Assembly: GCA_034429475.1 (NCBI GenBank)
Contig: DAOUGD010000153.1
Coordinates: 1 to 35,550, forward strand
From: JAKQHY01 sp034429475
Lineage (GTDB): Bacteria; Chloroflexota; Anaerolineae; B4-G1; SLSP01
Reading direction: 5' to 3'
Length of the DNA: 35,550 bases
Of the stretch, positions 1-9,176 are shown piece after piece; position 1 is the stretch's first letter, and every line of letters starts with the position of its first letter. The notes beneath the pieces were generated by a model. That model was not told where the DNA came from. It worked only from the letters and a program-made list of their open reading frames with translations, and made no database searches. Made by a program: the position numbers and the translations under genes.

Positions 1-381
1 TTTGTTGGGACAATAGAGCGTGTTCCAATCCATTTTCGCATCCTTGTGTAGCATTTGTGATGCTCTTAAGGATACGACAAATGGCACACTATTTCACTTC
101 CTCATCAAGGAAAATGAGGGACAATACCCAACTTTCAAACCTTTGAAAATGTGACTTTATGACCCTTACGAGTATAACTGTGATTTGCGCCTAAAGGTGC
201 GGTTTGAAGGAGTGTTTTTAGCCGCCAACCCCGCCATAGCGGCTCTTCGCCGTCACAATTTCCGGGTAGGTTCTTAAGGAAATTAGCTAACATACCTTTA
301 ACTAACCCGTAACCATCGCCAGGAAAAATTCAATGATAATGAAATAAGTAGAAGTAATTCATTCAAGGAAGGAGTCCATCT
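1..381. other. Non-coding 5' region of the window
   Basis: No gene with a plausible start and composition is visible. The stretch is more AT-rich than the genes. An imperfect hairpin can be drawn at 41-72 (TCCTT/AAGGA outer and AGCAT/ATGCT inner arms), and AGCCGC/GCGGCT arms lie at 220-225 and 239-244. The last 20 bases hold a strong ribosome binding site (AAGGAAGGAG) for the gene at 382. An AT-rich TGATAAT-like -10 lies near 333-340, but I see no convincing -35. Confidence 0.5.
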
Positions 382-1941
382 ATGTCCGAAGCTGACCTGC
401 CGCGCCCTCACATTCTCATTGTGGATGACAGTGATGAGATTCGGGAGTTCACCCGACTTTCCATCCTGGAGCCTGCCGGATACCAGGTGAGTAGCGCGCG
501 GGACGGTCAGGAAGGCTTTGAACTGGCCCTCCGCCTCCTGCCCGACATCATTTTGCTCGATTACGAAATGCCCCGGATGAACGGTATTGAAGTGCTCCAG
601 GCCCTCAAGGCAAAAGGCGTATCGTTTCCGGTCATCCTGATCACCTCGTACGGGTCCGAATCCGTGGCCGTCGAAGTTTTCCGCCTGGGCGTGCGCGACT
701 ACGTCCCCAAACCCTACACCAGCGAGGAACTGCTGGATTCGATCCGCCACGTCCTGCGGCTGATGCGCATCGAGCAAGAGCGTGACATGCTGCTGGTGCG
801 CCTCCAAAAACTGTCGGGGCAACTGAAGAAGAGCAACGCCGAGCTGGCGCAACGGCTGCGCGAACTGGACACACTGTATCACGTCAGCAAGGCGGTGACG
901 ACGTTGCAGGAGCGCGACAAGTTGATGGAGCGCATTGTGGATGCCGCGCTCTACATCACCGGCGCGCTGGATGGACAACTGTTGCTATTGGAACCGGAAA
1001 CCGGCAAATTACAGGGGCAGGTGCGCCGCCAGCGGCAGGGACAGGCTTACGCGCCGCCGGAAAAAGACGAAACGATGTACACGATGTCGGGCGATCTGAT
1101 GATGTCGGCGCAGCTCAAGGTGGGGGGACAAAGCATCGGCTCGTTGATTGTCAGCAATAAGCGCAGCCGGGAACCTTTGAGCAAACAGACCCAGCAGTTG
1201 TTGCGGATGTTGGGCGATTACGCGGCAATTGCCATTGAGAACTTCCGCCTGTTGAACGAAATTGAAGCGCGCCGGGAGCGCGAAAAGCGCGAGTTGCGCA
1301 ATCTGTTTGAGTATTACGTATCGCCGTCGGTGGTGGAACGGCTGATCCAGCAGCCGGAGCTGGTGCGCCCCGGCGGGCAGCGGCAGGTCATCAGCACCCT
1401 GTTTGCCGACCTGCGCGGCTTTACCAAATTCAGCGCGCGCACCGATCCGGAGACGCTGATGAGCGTCATCAACCATTACCTGGCGATTGCTACCGACGCC
1501 ATTATCAGTGAGGAAGGCACACTGGACAAATTTATGGGCGACGAAGCGATGGCGTTCTTCAATGCCCCCCTGCCCCAACTCGACTACGCCCTGCGAGCCG
1601 TGCGCGCGGCCTGGCGCATCCTGACGCTCACGCAGCAAGTCCACGAGCGACTGCCAGAGGAGCACCGCATCGCCTTTGGCATCGGCATCGCTACCGGCGA
1701 CGCGATTGTCGGCAACGTCGGCGCGCAGCACGTTCTCAATTACACAGCCCTGGGGCATACGGTGAACAAGGCGCACACACTTCAGGAAATGGCGCCGCCG
1801 GGCAAGATCTGGATCTGCCGCGCCACTTACGCTATCGTGCGGAATGCCGTAGAAGTCCAAGAAATCCCCGAGCGAACGATCAAGGGGGAGTCGGCCCCGG
1901 AACCCGTTTACGAGATCGTTCAGCTCAAAGCGAGGGCGTAA
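382..1941 (+). CDS. Response regulator with GAF and class III adenylate/guanylate cyclase domain
   Basis: A 519-residue cytoplasmic signalling protein that should turn a phosphorelay signal into a cyclic nucleotide. Residues 10-125 form a receiver with acidic pocket D15/D16, phospho-acceptor D60 in LLDYEMP, T88 and K110. A coiled coil (about 130-165) leads to a GAF domain (about 165-290). A class III cyclase catalytic domain (about 330-515) follows. Its two metal aspartates are D343 (FADLRGFT) and D387 (KFMGDE), and K383 is the adenine-selecting lysine, which favours ATP over GTP. The expected transition-state Arg, four residues after N462, is Thr466 (VNKAHT), so activity may be low or altered. 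The start is fixed by AAGGAAGGAG about 8 bases upstream. No histidine kinase is adjacent on this strand; the giant kinase at 3096-9176 is a possible partner by inference only. Confidence 0.93.
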   Translation: MSEADLPRPHILIVDDSDEIREFTRLSILEPAGYQVSSARDGQEGFELALRLLPDIILLDYEMPRMNGIEVLQALKAKGVSFPVILITSYGSESVAVEVFRLGVRDYVPKPYTSEELLDSIRHVLRLMRIEQERDMLLVRLQKLSGQLKKSNAELAQRLRELDTLYHVSKAVTTLQERDKLMERIVDAALYITGALDGQLLLLEPETGKLQGQVRRQRQGQAYAPPEKDETMYTMSGDLMMSAQLKVGGQSIGSLIVSNKRSREPLSKQTQQLLRMLGDYAAIAIENFRLLNEIEARREREKRELRNLFEYYVSPSVVERLIQQPELVRPGGQRQVISTLFADLRGFTKFSARTDPETLMSVINHYLAIATDAIISEEGTLDKFMGDEAMAFFNAPLPQLDYALRAVRAAWRILTLTQQVHERLPEEHRIAFGIGIATGDAIVGNVGAQHVLNYTALGHTVNKAHTLQEMAPPGKIWICRATYAIVRNAVEVQEIPERTIKGESAPEPVYEIVQLKARA

Positions 1942-1998
1942 GGGGGAGAGCGGGAGACAAGGGGTCAGGGCAATAAGGCAACTTGCGCTGATTCACCG

Positions 1999-2021
1999 CT
2001 CCTAACTCGCCACTCCTAACT
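1999..2021. repeat. 14-bp period repeat (CTCCTAACT, two copies) over a stop codon
   Basis: CTCCTAACT occurs at 1999-2007 and 2013-2021, a period of 14 (two times seven). The second copy contains the TAG stop (2016-2018, minus strand) of the oxidoreductase gene. GGGAGAG-like units at 1944-1955 just after the cyclase gene look like traces of the same kind of element. Confidence 0.5.
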
Positions 2022-3041
2022 TAACTCCACCCGCCGGTCGGTTTCGGCGCTCTCGATGGCGCCAAACACCATCGCCAAACTGTGGATGTTGTCCCCCGCC
2101 ACCGTCTCCGGTATCACGCCGGTCTGCACACAGTCCACGAATTCGCGGATCAGCCCCGCATGGCCGCCGGTTTTATCCGCTGGGGAATAAGGCGGCAGCG
2201 CCACGTCGCGCATTTCGGAGTGGAAGCCGCCGGTTTTAGCCACAACCTGCGCGCTGAAGCCCTCTGCCCCATCCCACGTCACGCTGCCCCGCGTGCCGAT
2301 AATGCGCCAGGCACATTCCCAGGTGGTATTCAACCCCTCGGCGCACCAACTGCCCCGATAGGTGTAAACGATGCCGCCGGTCATCTCAAAAATCGCCGCC
2401 GCCGAAGCGCCGTGAGCGTACCACGAGCCGGTCGGATTCCACTCATGGCAGTAGACCGCTTGCGCGTTGGCGCCGGCGATCAAGCGGGCCGCGTCGAAGG
2501 TGTGAATCGCCATATCCAGCAGCAGCACGTGACGCATGGCGTCGCGGAATCCGCCAAAGTGCGCGCCGATGTAAAAGTCGCAGTTGACGGTGGTGAGGTC
2601 GCCCAGCGCGCCCGACGCCAGGAAGCGGCGCAGGCGGCGAATGTGCGGGTCGTAGCGGCGGTTCTGGATGACGGCGTACAGTTTCCCGGCTTCCTGCGCC
2701 GCCGCGACCATCCGCCGCGCGTTGTCCATGGAATCGGCCAGCGGCTTCTCCCCCAGAACGTGACAGCCGTGCGCCAGCGCTGTCAACGTCACCTGGACGT
2801 GGGCCTCCGGCACGGTGCAGTCGAACACGATGTCTGGGCACGTTTTTTCCAGCGCTGCGGTCAAATCTGCGCCGATCAGGGCGTCGTTCCAACCATACTC
2901 CGCCGCGCGCTGCCGCGCCGCCGCTTCGTTGAGGTCCACGAACCCCACCAATGCTAATTCGGGAATCTGCCGGATGGCATCCAACCACGCGCGGCTGATG
3001 CCGCCGCAGCCGACCAACACAGCTTTGAGTGTTTCAGACAT
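2016..3041 (-). CDS. Gfo/Idh/MocA family NAD(P)-dependent oxidoreductase
   Basis: A 341-residue cytoplasmic dehydrogenase of the Gfo/Idh/MocA family, which typically oxidises or reduces sugars, inositols or their derivatives. The N-terminal Rossmann fold starts with VLVGCGGIS (G11, G13), and D36 at the end of beta-2 suits NAD ribose binding. The family EKP motif is E98-K99-P100. The C-terminal part has DMAIHTFD (D176, H180, D183), which matches the catalytic Asp/His region. I chose the ATG at 3041 rather than the longer frame from 3092. AGGAG lies seven bases upstream of it, the family's N-terminus begins there, and the extra residues would come from repeat DNA. The substrate cannot be told from sequence. 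It lies 54 bases downstream of the giant kinase on the same strand and may be read through from it. Confidence 0.9.
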   Translation of the reverse strand: MSETLKAVLVGCGGISRAWLDAIRQIPELALVGFVDLNEAAARQRAAEYGWNDALIGADLTAALEKTCPDIVFDCTVPEAHVQVTLTALAHGCHVLGEKPLADSMDNARRMVAAAQEAGKLYAVIQNRRYDPHIRRLRRFLASGALGDLTTVNCDFYIGAHFGGFRDAMRHVLLLDMAIHTFDAARLIAGANAQAVYCHEWNPTGSWYAHGASAAAIFEMTGGIVYTYRGSWCAEGLNTTWECAWRIIGTRGSVTWDGAEGFSAQVVAKTGGFHSEMRDVALPPYSPADKTGGHAGLIREFVDCVQTGVIPETVAGDNIHSLAMVFGAIESAETDRRVELS

Positions 3042-3069
3042 GGTTTTGCTCCTGAAGGAAATGGGGGAT

Positions 3070-3110
3070 GGATAATGAGAAATGAGTCCCATGGCTCATA
3101 TCTCATTACC
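3070..3110. repeat. Imperfect hairpin of AATGAGA-type repeats at the kinase stop codon
   Basis: GGATAATGAGAAATGAG (from 3070) faces CTCATATCTCATTACC (to 3110), an inverted repeat with one mismatch and a one-base bulge. The loop is centred on CCATGG. The TGA of the giant kinase (3096-3098, minus strand) is inside the structure. It is related in sequence to the AATGAGT elements at 26216-26288 and 31014-31075. Confidence 0.55.
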
Positions 3111-6100
3111 TATTTCTTGTTTCTCATCCGGCTTGTGAACCGGCAATTGGATGTGGAAGCGGCTGCCGGGGTAGCGCGCTTCGTCGTAGGCCTCGCTTTC
3201 CGCCCAAATCTTGCCGCCGTGCGCCGCTACCAGGCCGCGGGCGATAGTCAATCCCAAGCCGGGGCCGCCGGCCTTGTACTGGGTATCCCCCGAAAAGTGG
3301 TGTTCGACCGCGCCGGTTTGATAAAAGGACTCGAAAATCACCTCCAGGGCCTGGGGATCAATACCGATGCCGGTGTCTGCCACGATGACTTCGACGCCGG
3401 GATAGTCGTTGTCCAACGTAGTCTCGAACCCGGATACCGTAATGCGCCCGCCATCCGGCGTGTATTTGATCGCGTTGATGATCACATGGTAAAACGCTTT
3501 GTAGAGCATCTCGGCGTCGCCGGAGATGATGGGTAAAGTATCCAGGTCAACAAAGGTCAACGTCAGATGGCGTTCTTCAAGCGCGCGGGCAAAACCGTGC
3601 CCAATCTGCCGGAGCAGATCGCCCAATAGAACGTTGGCGTGAGACACCTCCCACGTCTGTAAGTTGATGCGCGCCACATCGCGCATCCGGTCAATCACGT
3701 CCTGCATCCGTCTAGCGCCGGTCAAAATTCCTTCGAGGTACTCGCCCAGGGGCGGAGTCGTCTGGGACTTGACTTGACGTCGCATCAACTGCGCAAAGCT
3801 GCTGATGGCCGTCAAGGGGGTAAACAATTCATGGGCGGCGATACTGATGAAGTTGCTTTTCGTCTTGTTTAACTGCGTCAGAATGCGATTGGCTTCGTCT
3901 AGCTCGCGCGTGCGTTGATGCACTATCTCTTCTAATTGTGCATTAAATTGGAGCAACGCGGTGTGATACCGCGCGTTCTCCAGCGCGATGCTGGCCTGCA
4001 CGGCAAAAGCCTGCACCCAGGTGGCGTCTTCTTCGGTAAAGGCGTAAGGCTCACGCCGTGTCAGAGAGATCATGCCGATGGACTGGCCTTTAGCGATCAA
4101 CGGCACGCCCATCCAGGAGCGATGGATGGGCAGCGAGGGGATTTGTTTCCAACCGCTTTCCTGGGTCGTATCGTGAACAATCAGGGGGCGGCCCAGGGCT
4201 TCCAGTTGTTGGTAAATATCATCCTCCGTGATGGGAACGGAGATGGCCTCGGCCTCATGGGAATCCAGCAAGCCGTAATGCGCCACGGTTTTGAGAACAT
4301 CGCCTTCGCGCAGCATCACCAGGCCACGCGCGTAAGGCGTCAAAATGCTGAGAAAGGCCAGGATGCGCTCCGGCGCTGTCCGCATATCCAGGCTGCTGGT
4401 CAGCTCGCGCCCGGTCTGTTCGAGCAGTTCGGTCAATTTGCGGCGGCGTTGCTCAGCTTGATAAAGCTGCGCGTTGCGGATGGCAATCACCAACTGGTCG
4501 GCCACCCCGTGCAAAACGCCGATTTCTTCTTCCACAAACTGCCCGATCTGGTCGCCGCCGATGCTCAGAGTGCCGACAATCTCCTCGCCCATTTGGAGCG
4601 GCAACACTAATTCGGAGGCAATCGGCGGCAATACTGGCACAGACCAGAAATCCGCGGCTTCCTGGACGTTCTGCACCACCCGCGCCTTGCCGGTTCGGCA
4701 AACAGAGACGCTGAGACTGGGGGCATCCAGGGGGATCACCAACCCCTTCTCCTGCAATCGGCGCGCCAGCGGATCGGCGCTGGCGCGCAGCACCAACCCA
4801 TCCCGGTTAGAGTTCACCAGCCACACGCCCACAAAGGCGTAACCGAATTGAGATTGAATCAAAGACACTACCCGCTCCAGCAGGACATCCAGGTCCAAAA
4901 TCGAGATGATCTGCTGCGCCACCTGCCGGCTAGTCTCCAACTGCACGGCGCGGCGCGACAAGGCGGCGTTGGCCGCCTCAACCTCGGCGGTGCGTTCGGC
5001 CACCCGCGCTTCGAGGGTGTGCGCCCAGGTCTCCAACTGGACGTTGGCCTGTACCAGATCGCCGTACAGTCGCGCGTTCTCAATGGCCGTCGCTGCCTGG
5101 TTAGCAAAGATCATCATCAAGTTTAAGTCCATGTCAGAGAAACGCCCGCTGACCGAGCGGTTGTCGGCGTAGATCAGGCCGATGAGTTCGGCGCGGGCAA
5201 TCAGCGGCACGCACAACACCGAGCGCAAGTTCAATTCCAGGACGCTGCTCTGCGCGCCGAAACGCGCGTCGGTCAAAGCATCCTGGAGCAACACAGGTTG
5301 ACGTGACTGAATGAGAGTTTCCAAAATGGTGTAGCTGATCGGCGACTTGCCATTCACCAACTCGGGCAAATCAATCCCCACCGCCACCCGGAAGTGTATT
5401 TGATGCTGGCGATCCAACAGCGCCAAGACGCCCCGTTCGGCCCCGCTTAATTCGATGACCTGATCCATCACGTAACGCAACAACGATTCCGCGTCGTGAG
5501 TCTCGTTCATCCGCACGCTGATGTCCAACACCCGCTTGAATCGGTCGCGGAGCTGTTCGGCCTCACTAGCGGCGACTTCCAGCGTCGGCGCGGAAGTCAA
5601 TGGGCCGGAGGATTCGGGCTGTTGGCTTTGCTCGGCCAGGCGGCGCGTCCATTCGGCGATAATGTCACGGTTAACCCGCACTTTGTTGAGATAGTTGCGG
5701 CGCAGGCCCTCGTCGGTGATCGTGGCAATCCCGTCCATCATCACATCGTGCGCGCGCTGCAACGCCTCCCACAGCTCAGGAGTCAGGGCCTCGCGGCGTT
5801 CAGGGGCGGCGCAGCGCAGGACTTGATACCGCAACCACCAAACTTCCTGCGCCAGGAACTCGCCCGTACCGATCACCTGCAAAGTGCAGAGTGCTTCGAG
5901 CGTATAGCGGTCGGCCAATTCCCAATCGCCAATGGCCAGGCACGCGGCCCCCAGCCAGGCCTGCGACGAGAATAGCAGGTTCAACATCTTATGTTCCCGC
6001 TGAATCTCCACCGCGCGGGTAAACAAAGCGCGAGCCGCTTCAGGATGACCGCTGGCCAGTTTGACCTGTCCCATCCCAAAGTAGTGCAGCGACGCACTAT

Positions 6101-9100
6101 AATAGTCGCCGGTCGCCTCACCCATAGACAAGCCCTCTTCAAATGCCTGCTGCGCGTGCATGTAATCTTCCAACGCAAAGTACACGCGGCCCAGACTCTC
6201 CAGGAGCAGCGCCAGATGACTGCGGCTGAAAACTTCGCGCTCCATCTGGATGGCCCGCTCCAAATACTCGCGCGCGCGGGTGTAGAGGCCCAGTCTCCAG
6301 TAAGCTAAACCCAGGTTGTTATAGGAACGGGTTTGGCGGTTGCGATCCCCGATCGCTTGCACAATCGCCAGCGACTGTTCGTGGTAATCGCGCTTTTGAA
6401 CATAGTCGGTGGAGATCACCCCCAATGCATTCAACGCATCCGCCATGCCGGCTTGATTGCCAAACACGCGCTGCAATTCGAAGGATTCTTCCATATAGAC
6501 GCGCGTCTCGGCTATTCCTTTCAACACCCGTGCATGGCCACCCAAATGCCAGAGCAGATGCGCTTCCCGCTGGCGGTCTCCCAGTTCCCGACACAGGCGC
6601 AACGCTTCCTTGTGGAGAGTGTAAGCTGACTCAATGTCCCCGACGCGGGAGTGAGCTTCGCCCAACACATCCAGGCTATCCACAATCAGCAGAGAATCCC
6701 CGGTCTGACGGGCCAGAGCTAACGTTTCTGCGCCGAGACGCAAGGCTTCCTCGTGATCGCCCAGGAGTCCCAAAGCGGTTACTTGCAGGTTGTGTGTCTC
6801 AATCTGCCGCGTCACATCCGCCATCAGCGTCGCCAGTTGGGACATCCTGGCGAGGTCATCCCGCTGGGCTTGATAACGTTCCAGATAAGCGTAAGCATTG
6901 GCGCGGCCCCACCGCAAAGCATAGAGCGTTTGTGGCGACACTGCCAGGGAAGCGCGCTGGGAAAAATCCAACGCCTGGCTATAATAGCGCACCGCCGAAT
7001 GATGGGCGTAGACCTGGCGGGCCTTGTCTCCGGCCATTTGAGCATACTGCAAGGCCTGGGCCAGTTGCCCGGCCTGTTCATAGTGCCAGGTCAAGACTTC
7101 CGCTATATCGCTGTCGGGATAACGTTGGCGCAGTGTGTCGGCACAGAGAGCGTGTCGCTGCGCACGTTCTGCCGGCGTGAGGGTATGATAGAGGACGATG
7201 CGTACCTGATCGTTACTAAAGCGATAGGTCGCCTCGCCAGCGCGCGCACTCAACGTCAGAACGTAACGCCGGGTCGCCTGGGTCATCACGCGGAAAATTT
7301 CATCCGCCGACGCGCCGCTGACCGCCGCCAGCACGGGTGGATCCAACCACTGTCCCAAAACGGCGGCCCACTGCAAAATGTGCAGGGCGGCGGCATCCAG
7401 GCGAGCCACGCGGCGGCGGGCGATCTCCTGGATGTTGTCCGGCGTCCGAGAGACAGCTTCTATATCCATCTGCCACGTTTCGCCATCGTAACGCAGCAGA
7501 TTATCTTCAATCAGGGAGCGCAGCAAGCTTTCGATGAATAGGGGATTGCCGCCGGTTTCGGTCATCAACCAGGCCAAAAAGCCTTCTGGCAAACGGGACT
7601 CTCCCCCAATGCCGGCGCCCAGCAGGGCGCAGGTCAGTTGGGAGGCGGCGGCTTCATCCAATAATTCTATGTGCAGTAGTTCCGGGAGATATTCAGGATC
7701 AGAGGGGGGCTGTTCCCGGCGACTCACAGGTCGCGCGTGGTGTACCAGGGCTTGCAATGGATGCGAAGCCTCTATCTCAGCGTCGCGGTACAATCCCACC
7801 AACAAGATATGGCCCTGGCGCGCCCGCCGCCCCACGCGATCCAGCAATTCCAGGGTTTCGGCATCCGCGTAGTGCAAATCCTCCAGCACCAACAGCAAGG
7901 GCTGTTCAAATGACAACAGGCCATCCACCACCGTCGTCAATAAGCGGTCCTTCTCTCCAGGCGACCGTTGCAGATCAAAATCGGCGTCCAGCACATCGGC
8001 CAATTCCGGCATCAGGTTGAGCAAGGCGACGCCATAACGTTGCAACTTCTCCATGCACGCCGTGGAGCATTGTGTGATCAGTTGCCTGAAAATGGTCACC
8101 CAGGGGCGATAGGGCGTGAGGGCATGTTCGTCACACACACCTTCACAAACCAAAACCCGCTGCATCTGCGCGTACACGCCCAACTCACGCGCCAGCCGAC
8201 TCTTGCCCACGCCGGTCGTCCCGGTCAACAGCACCAGCCGGCCATGCCCGTCCAGCATCCGCAGAAGCACCTCTTGGAGATAGGCGGTCTCAAAGCTGTG
8301 ACCTGCCAGCAAACCACTTTGCATAGATCGGTGGGCGGCTTCGGTTTCCAGGGGATAATTCGACTTCGTCAACGTGTTGATCGCGCGGATCACTGCTGTG
8401 GCACTGCCATAGCGGTCTTCGGGCATTGGCGCCAGTAACGTGCGGATCATACTGTGTAAGCCAGCCGGCATCGTGAGTGAGAGGTGCGACCATTCCGCGC
8501 CAGACAAGAACGGGTCGGTCTCCGTCCAATCCCCTACGGGGTTTCTGGACGGCAATCTACCGGTCACAATTTCATACAGAGAGACTCCCAGGGAATACAA
8601 ATCGGCCCGGTGGTCCACCGGCGCGCCCTGCGCGACTTCCGGCGCAATGTACTCAGGTGTACCGCGCGCCGGGCCGCGTCCCGCGCCCTGCGGCTGGCCG
8701 ATCAGACCGAAGTCCATCAACTTAACCTGTCCTTCTGGCGTAATCCGCACATTGAAGGGTTTTACGTCATAGTGAATAAAGCCGCGCGCGTGGATGTACT
8801 GCAAGGCATAGCAAACTTGCACAACAATGCCGTAGAGCCAGGGCGCATCAAATGTGCCCGACAGCACGCGCCGCCGGGTCGCCGTCCCCCAGTCTTCGCC
8901 TGATACGTAATCCATAGTGAAGAAATATTCCTGGGTCTCCATGTAGCCGAAGTCGTACACTTTTACCAGGTTGGGGTGATGCAACTGCGCCAGGACGGCA
9001 AATTCATACTTGAACTGCGCCAGGCTGTACTCACCGGTCTGGCTCGCCCGCACCGTTTTCAGAGCTAACAGAGCATTGTCGCGCAGCATATCTTCAACCA

Positions 9101-9176
9101 GAAAAACGGCACCCATGCCGCCTTCGCCCAGTTGTCTGATTATTTTGTAGCGCCGGTTGAGGATTTGCGTTGCCAT
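3096..9176 (-). CDS. Giant multisensor protein: Ser/Thr kinase, AAA-type ATPase, TPR, three GAFs and histidine kinase
   Basis: A 2026-residue soluble signalling protein. Residues 8-270 are a Hanks-type kinase with GEGGMG loop (17-22), K40, catalytic D137 with K139 and N142, DFG (155-157) and APE (178-180). The catalytic loop reads HYD rather than HRD. Residues about 290-600 are an NTPase with Walker A GTTGVGKS (319-326) and Walker B LVLEDLHYAD (about 429). TPR-type helical repeats fill about 650-1080. Three GAF domains follow at about 1215-1385, 1430-1590 and 1590-1750. HisKA carries the phospho-acceptor H1782 (AAHELFTPL), and HATPase_c has the N box (about 1897), DTGIGID (about 1932) and GPGLGL (about 1971). 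No transmembrane segment or receiver is seen, so it must signal to another protein. Similar dual Ser/Thr-His kinases are known in cyanobacteria and Chloroflexota. Its ATG directly abuts the stop of the preceding tmk-like gene with no clear ribosome binding site, which implies translational coupling. Confidence 0.93.
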   Translation of the reverse strand: MATQILNRRYKIIRQLGEGGMGAVFLVEDMLRDNALLALKTVRASQTGEYSLAQFKYEFAVLAQLHHPNLVKVYDFGYMETQEYFFTMDYVSGEDWGTATRRRVLSGTFDAPWLYGIVVQVCYALQYIHARGFIHYDVKPFNVRITPEGQVKLMDFGLIGQPQGAGRGPARGTPEYIAPEVAQGAPVDHRADLYSLGVSLYEIVTGRLPSRNPVGDWTETDPFLSGAEWSHLSLTMPAGLHSMIRTLLAPMPEDRYGSATAVIRAINTLTKSNYPLETEAAHRSMQSGLLAGHSFETAYLQEVLLRMLDGHGRLVLLTGTTGVGKSRLARELGVYAQMQRVLVCEGVCDEHALTPYRPWVTIFRQLITQCSTACMEKLQRYGVALLNLMPELADVLDADFDLQRSPGEKDRLLTTVVDGLLSFEQPLLLVLEDLHYADAETLELLDRVGRRARQGHILLVGLYRDAEIEASHPLQALVHHARPVSRREQPPSDPEYLPELLHIELLDEAAASQLTCALLGAGIGGESRLPEGFLAWLMTETGGNPLFIESLLRSLIEDNLLRYDGETWQMDIEAVSRTPDNIQEIARRRVARLDAAALHILQWAAVLGQWLDPPVLAAVSGASADEIFRVMTQATRRYVLTLSARAGEATYRFSNDQVRIVLYHTLTPAERAQRHALCADTLRQRYPDSDIAEVLTWHYEQAGQLAQALQYAQMAGDKARQVYAHHSAVRYYSQALDFSQRASLAVSPQTLYALRWGRANAYAYLERYQAQRDDLARMSQLATLMADVTRQIETHNLQVTALGLLGDHEEALRLGAETLALARQTGDSLLIVDSLDVLGEAHSRVGDIESAYTLHKEALRLCRELGDRQREAHLLWHLGGHARVLKGIAETRVYMEESFELQRVFGNQAGMADALNALGVISTDYVQKRDYHEQSLAIVQAIGDRNRQTRSYNNLGLAYWRLGLYTRAREYLERAIQMEREVFSRSHLALLLESLGRVYFALEDYMHAQQAFEEGLSMGEATGDYYSASLHYFGMGQVKLASGHPEAARALFTRAVEIQREHKMLNLLFSSQAWLGAACLAIGDWELADRYTLEALCTLQVIGTGEFLAQEVWWLRYQVLRCAAPERREALTPELWEALQRAHDVMMDGIATITDEGLRRNYLNKVRVNRDIIAEWTRRLAEQSQQPESSGPLTSAPTLEVAASEAEQLRDRFKRVLDISVRMNETHDAESLLRYVMDQVIELSGAERGVLALLDRQHQIHFRVAVGIDLPELVNGKSPISYTILETLIQSRQPVLLQDALTDARFGAQSSVLELNLRSVLCVPLIARAELIGLIYADNRSVSGRFSDMDLNLMMIFANQAATAIENARLYGDLVQANVQLETWAHTLEARVAERTAEVEAANAALSRRAVQLETSRQVAQQIISILDLDVLLERVVSLIQSQFGYAFVGVWLVNSNRDGLVLRASADPLARRLQEKGLVIPLDAPSLSVSVCRTGKARVVQNVQEAADFWSVPVLPPIASELVLPLQMGEEIVGTLSIGGDQIGQFVEEEIGVLHGVADQLVIAIRNAQLYQAEQRRRKLTELLEQTGRELTSSLDMRTAPERILAFLSILTPYARGLVMLREGDVLKTVAHYGLLDSHEAEAISVPITEDDIYQQLEALGRPLIVHDTTQESGWKQIPSLPIHRSWMGVPLIAKGQSIGMISLTRREPYAFTEEDATWVQAFAVQASIALENARYHTALLQFNAQLEEIVHQRTRELDEANRILTQLNKTKSNFISIAAHELFTPLTAISSFAQLMRRQVKSQTTPPLGEYLEGILTGARRMQDVIDRMRDVARINLQTWEVSHANVLLGDLLRQIGHGFARALEERHLTLTFVDLDTLPIISGDAEMLYKAFYHVIINAIKYTPDGGRITVSGFETTLDNDYPGVEVIVADTGIGIDPQALEVIFESFYQTGAVEHHFSGDTQYKAGGPGLGLTIARGLVAAHGGKIWAESEAYDEARYPGSRFHIQLPVHKPDEKQEIGNEI

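Noticed and set aside
298..978. Minus-strand frame opposite the receiver-cyclase gene
   Set aside because: It overlaps a clear receiver domain on the plus strand and shows no family pattern or ribosome binding site.
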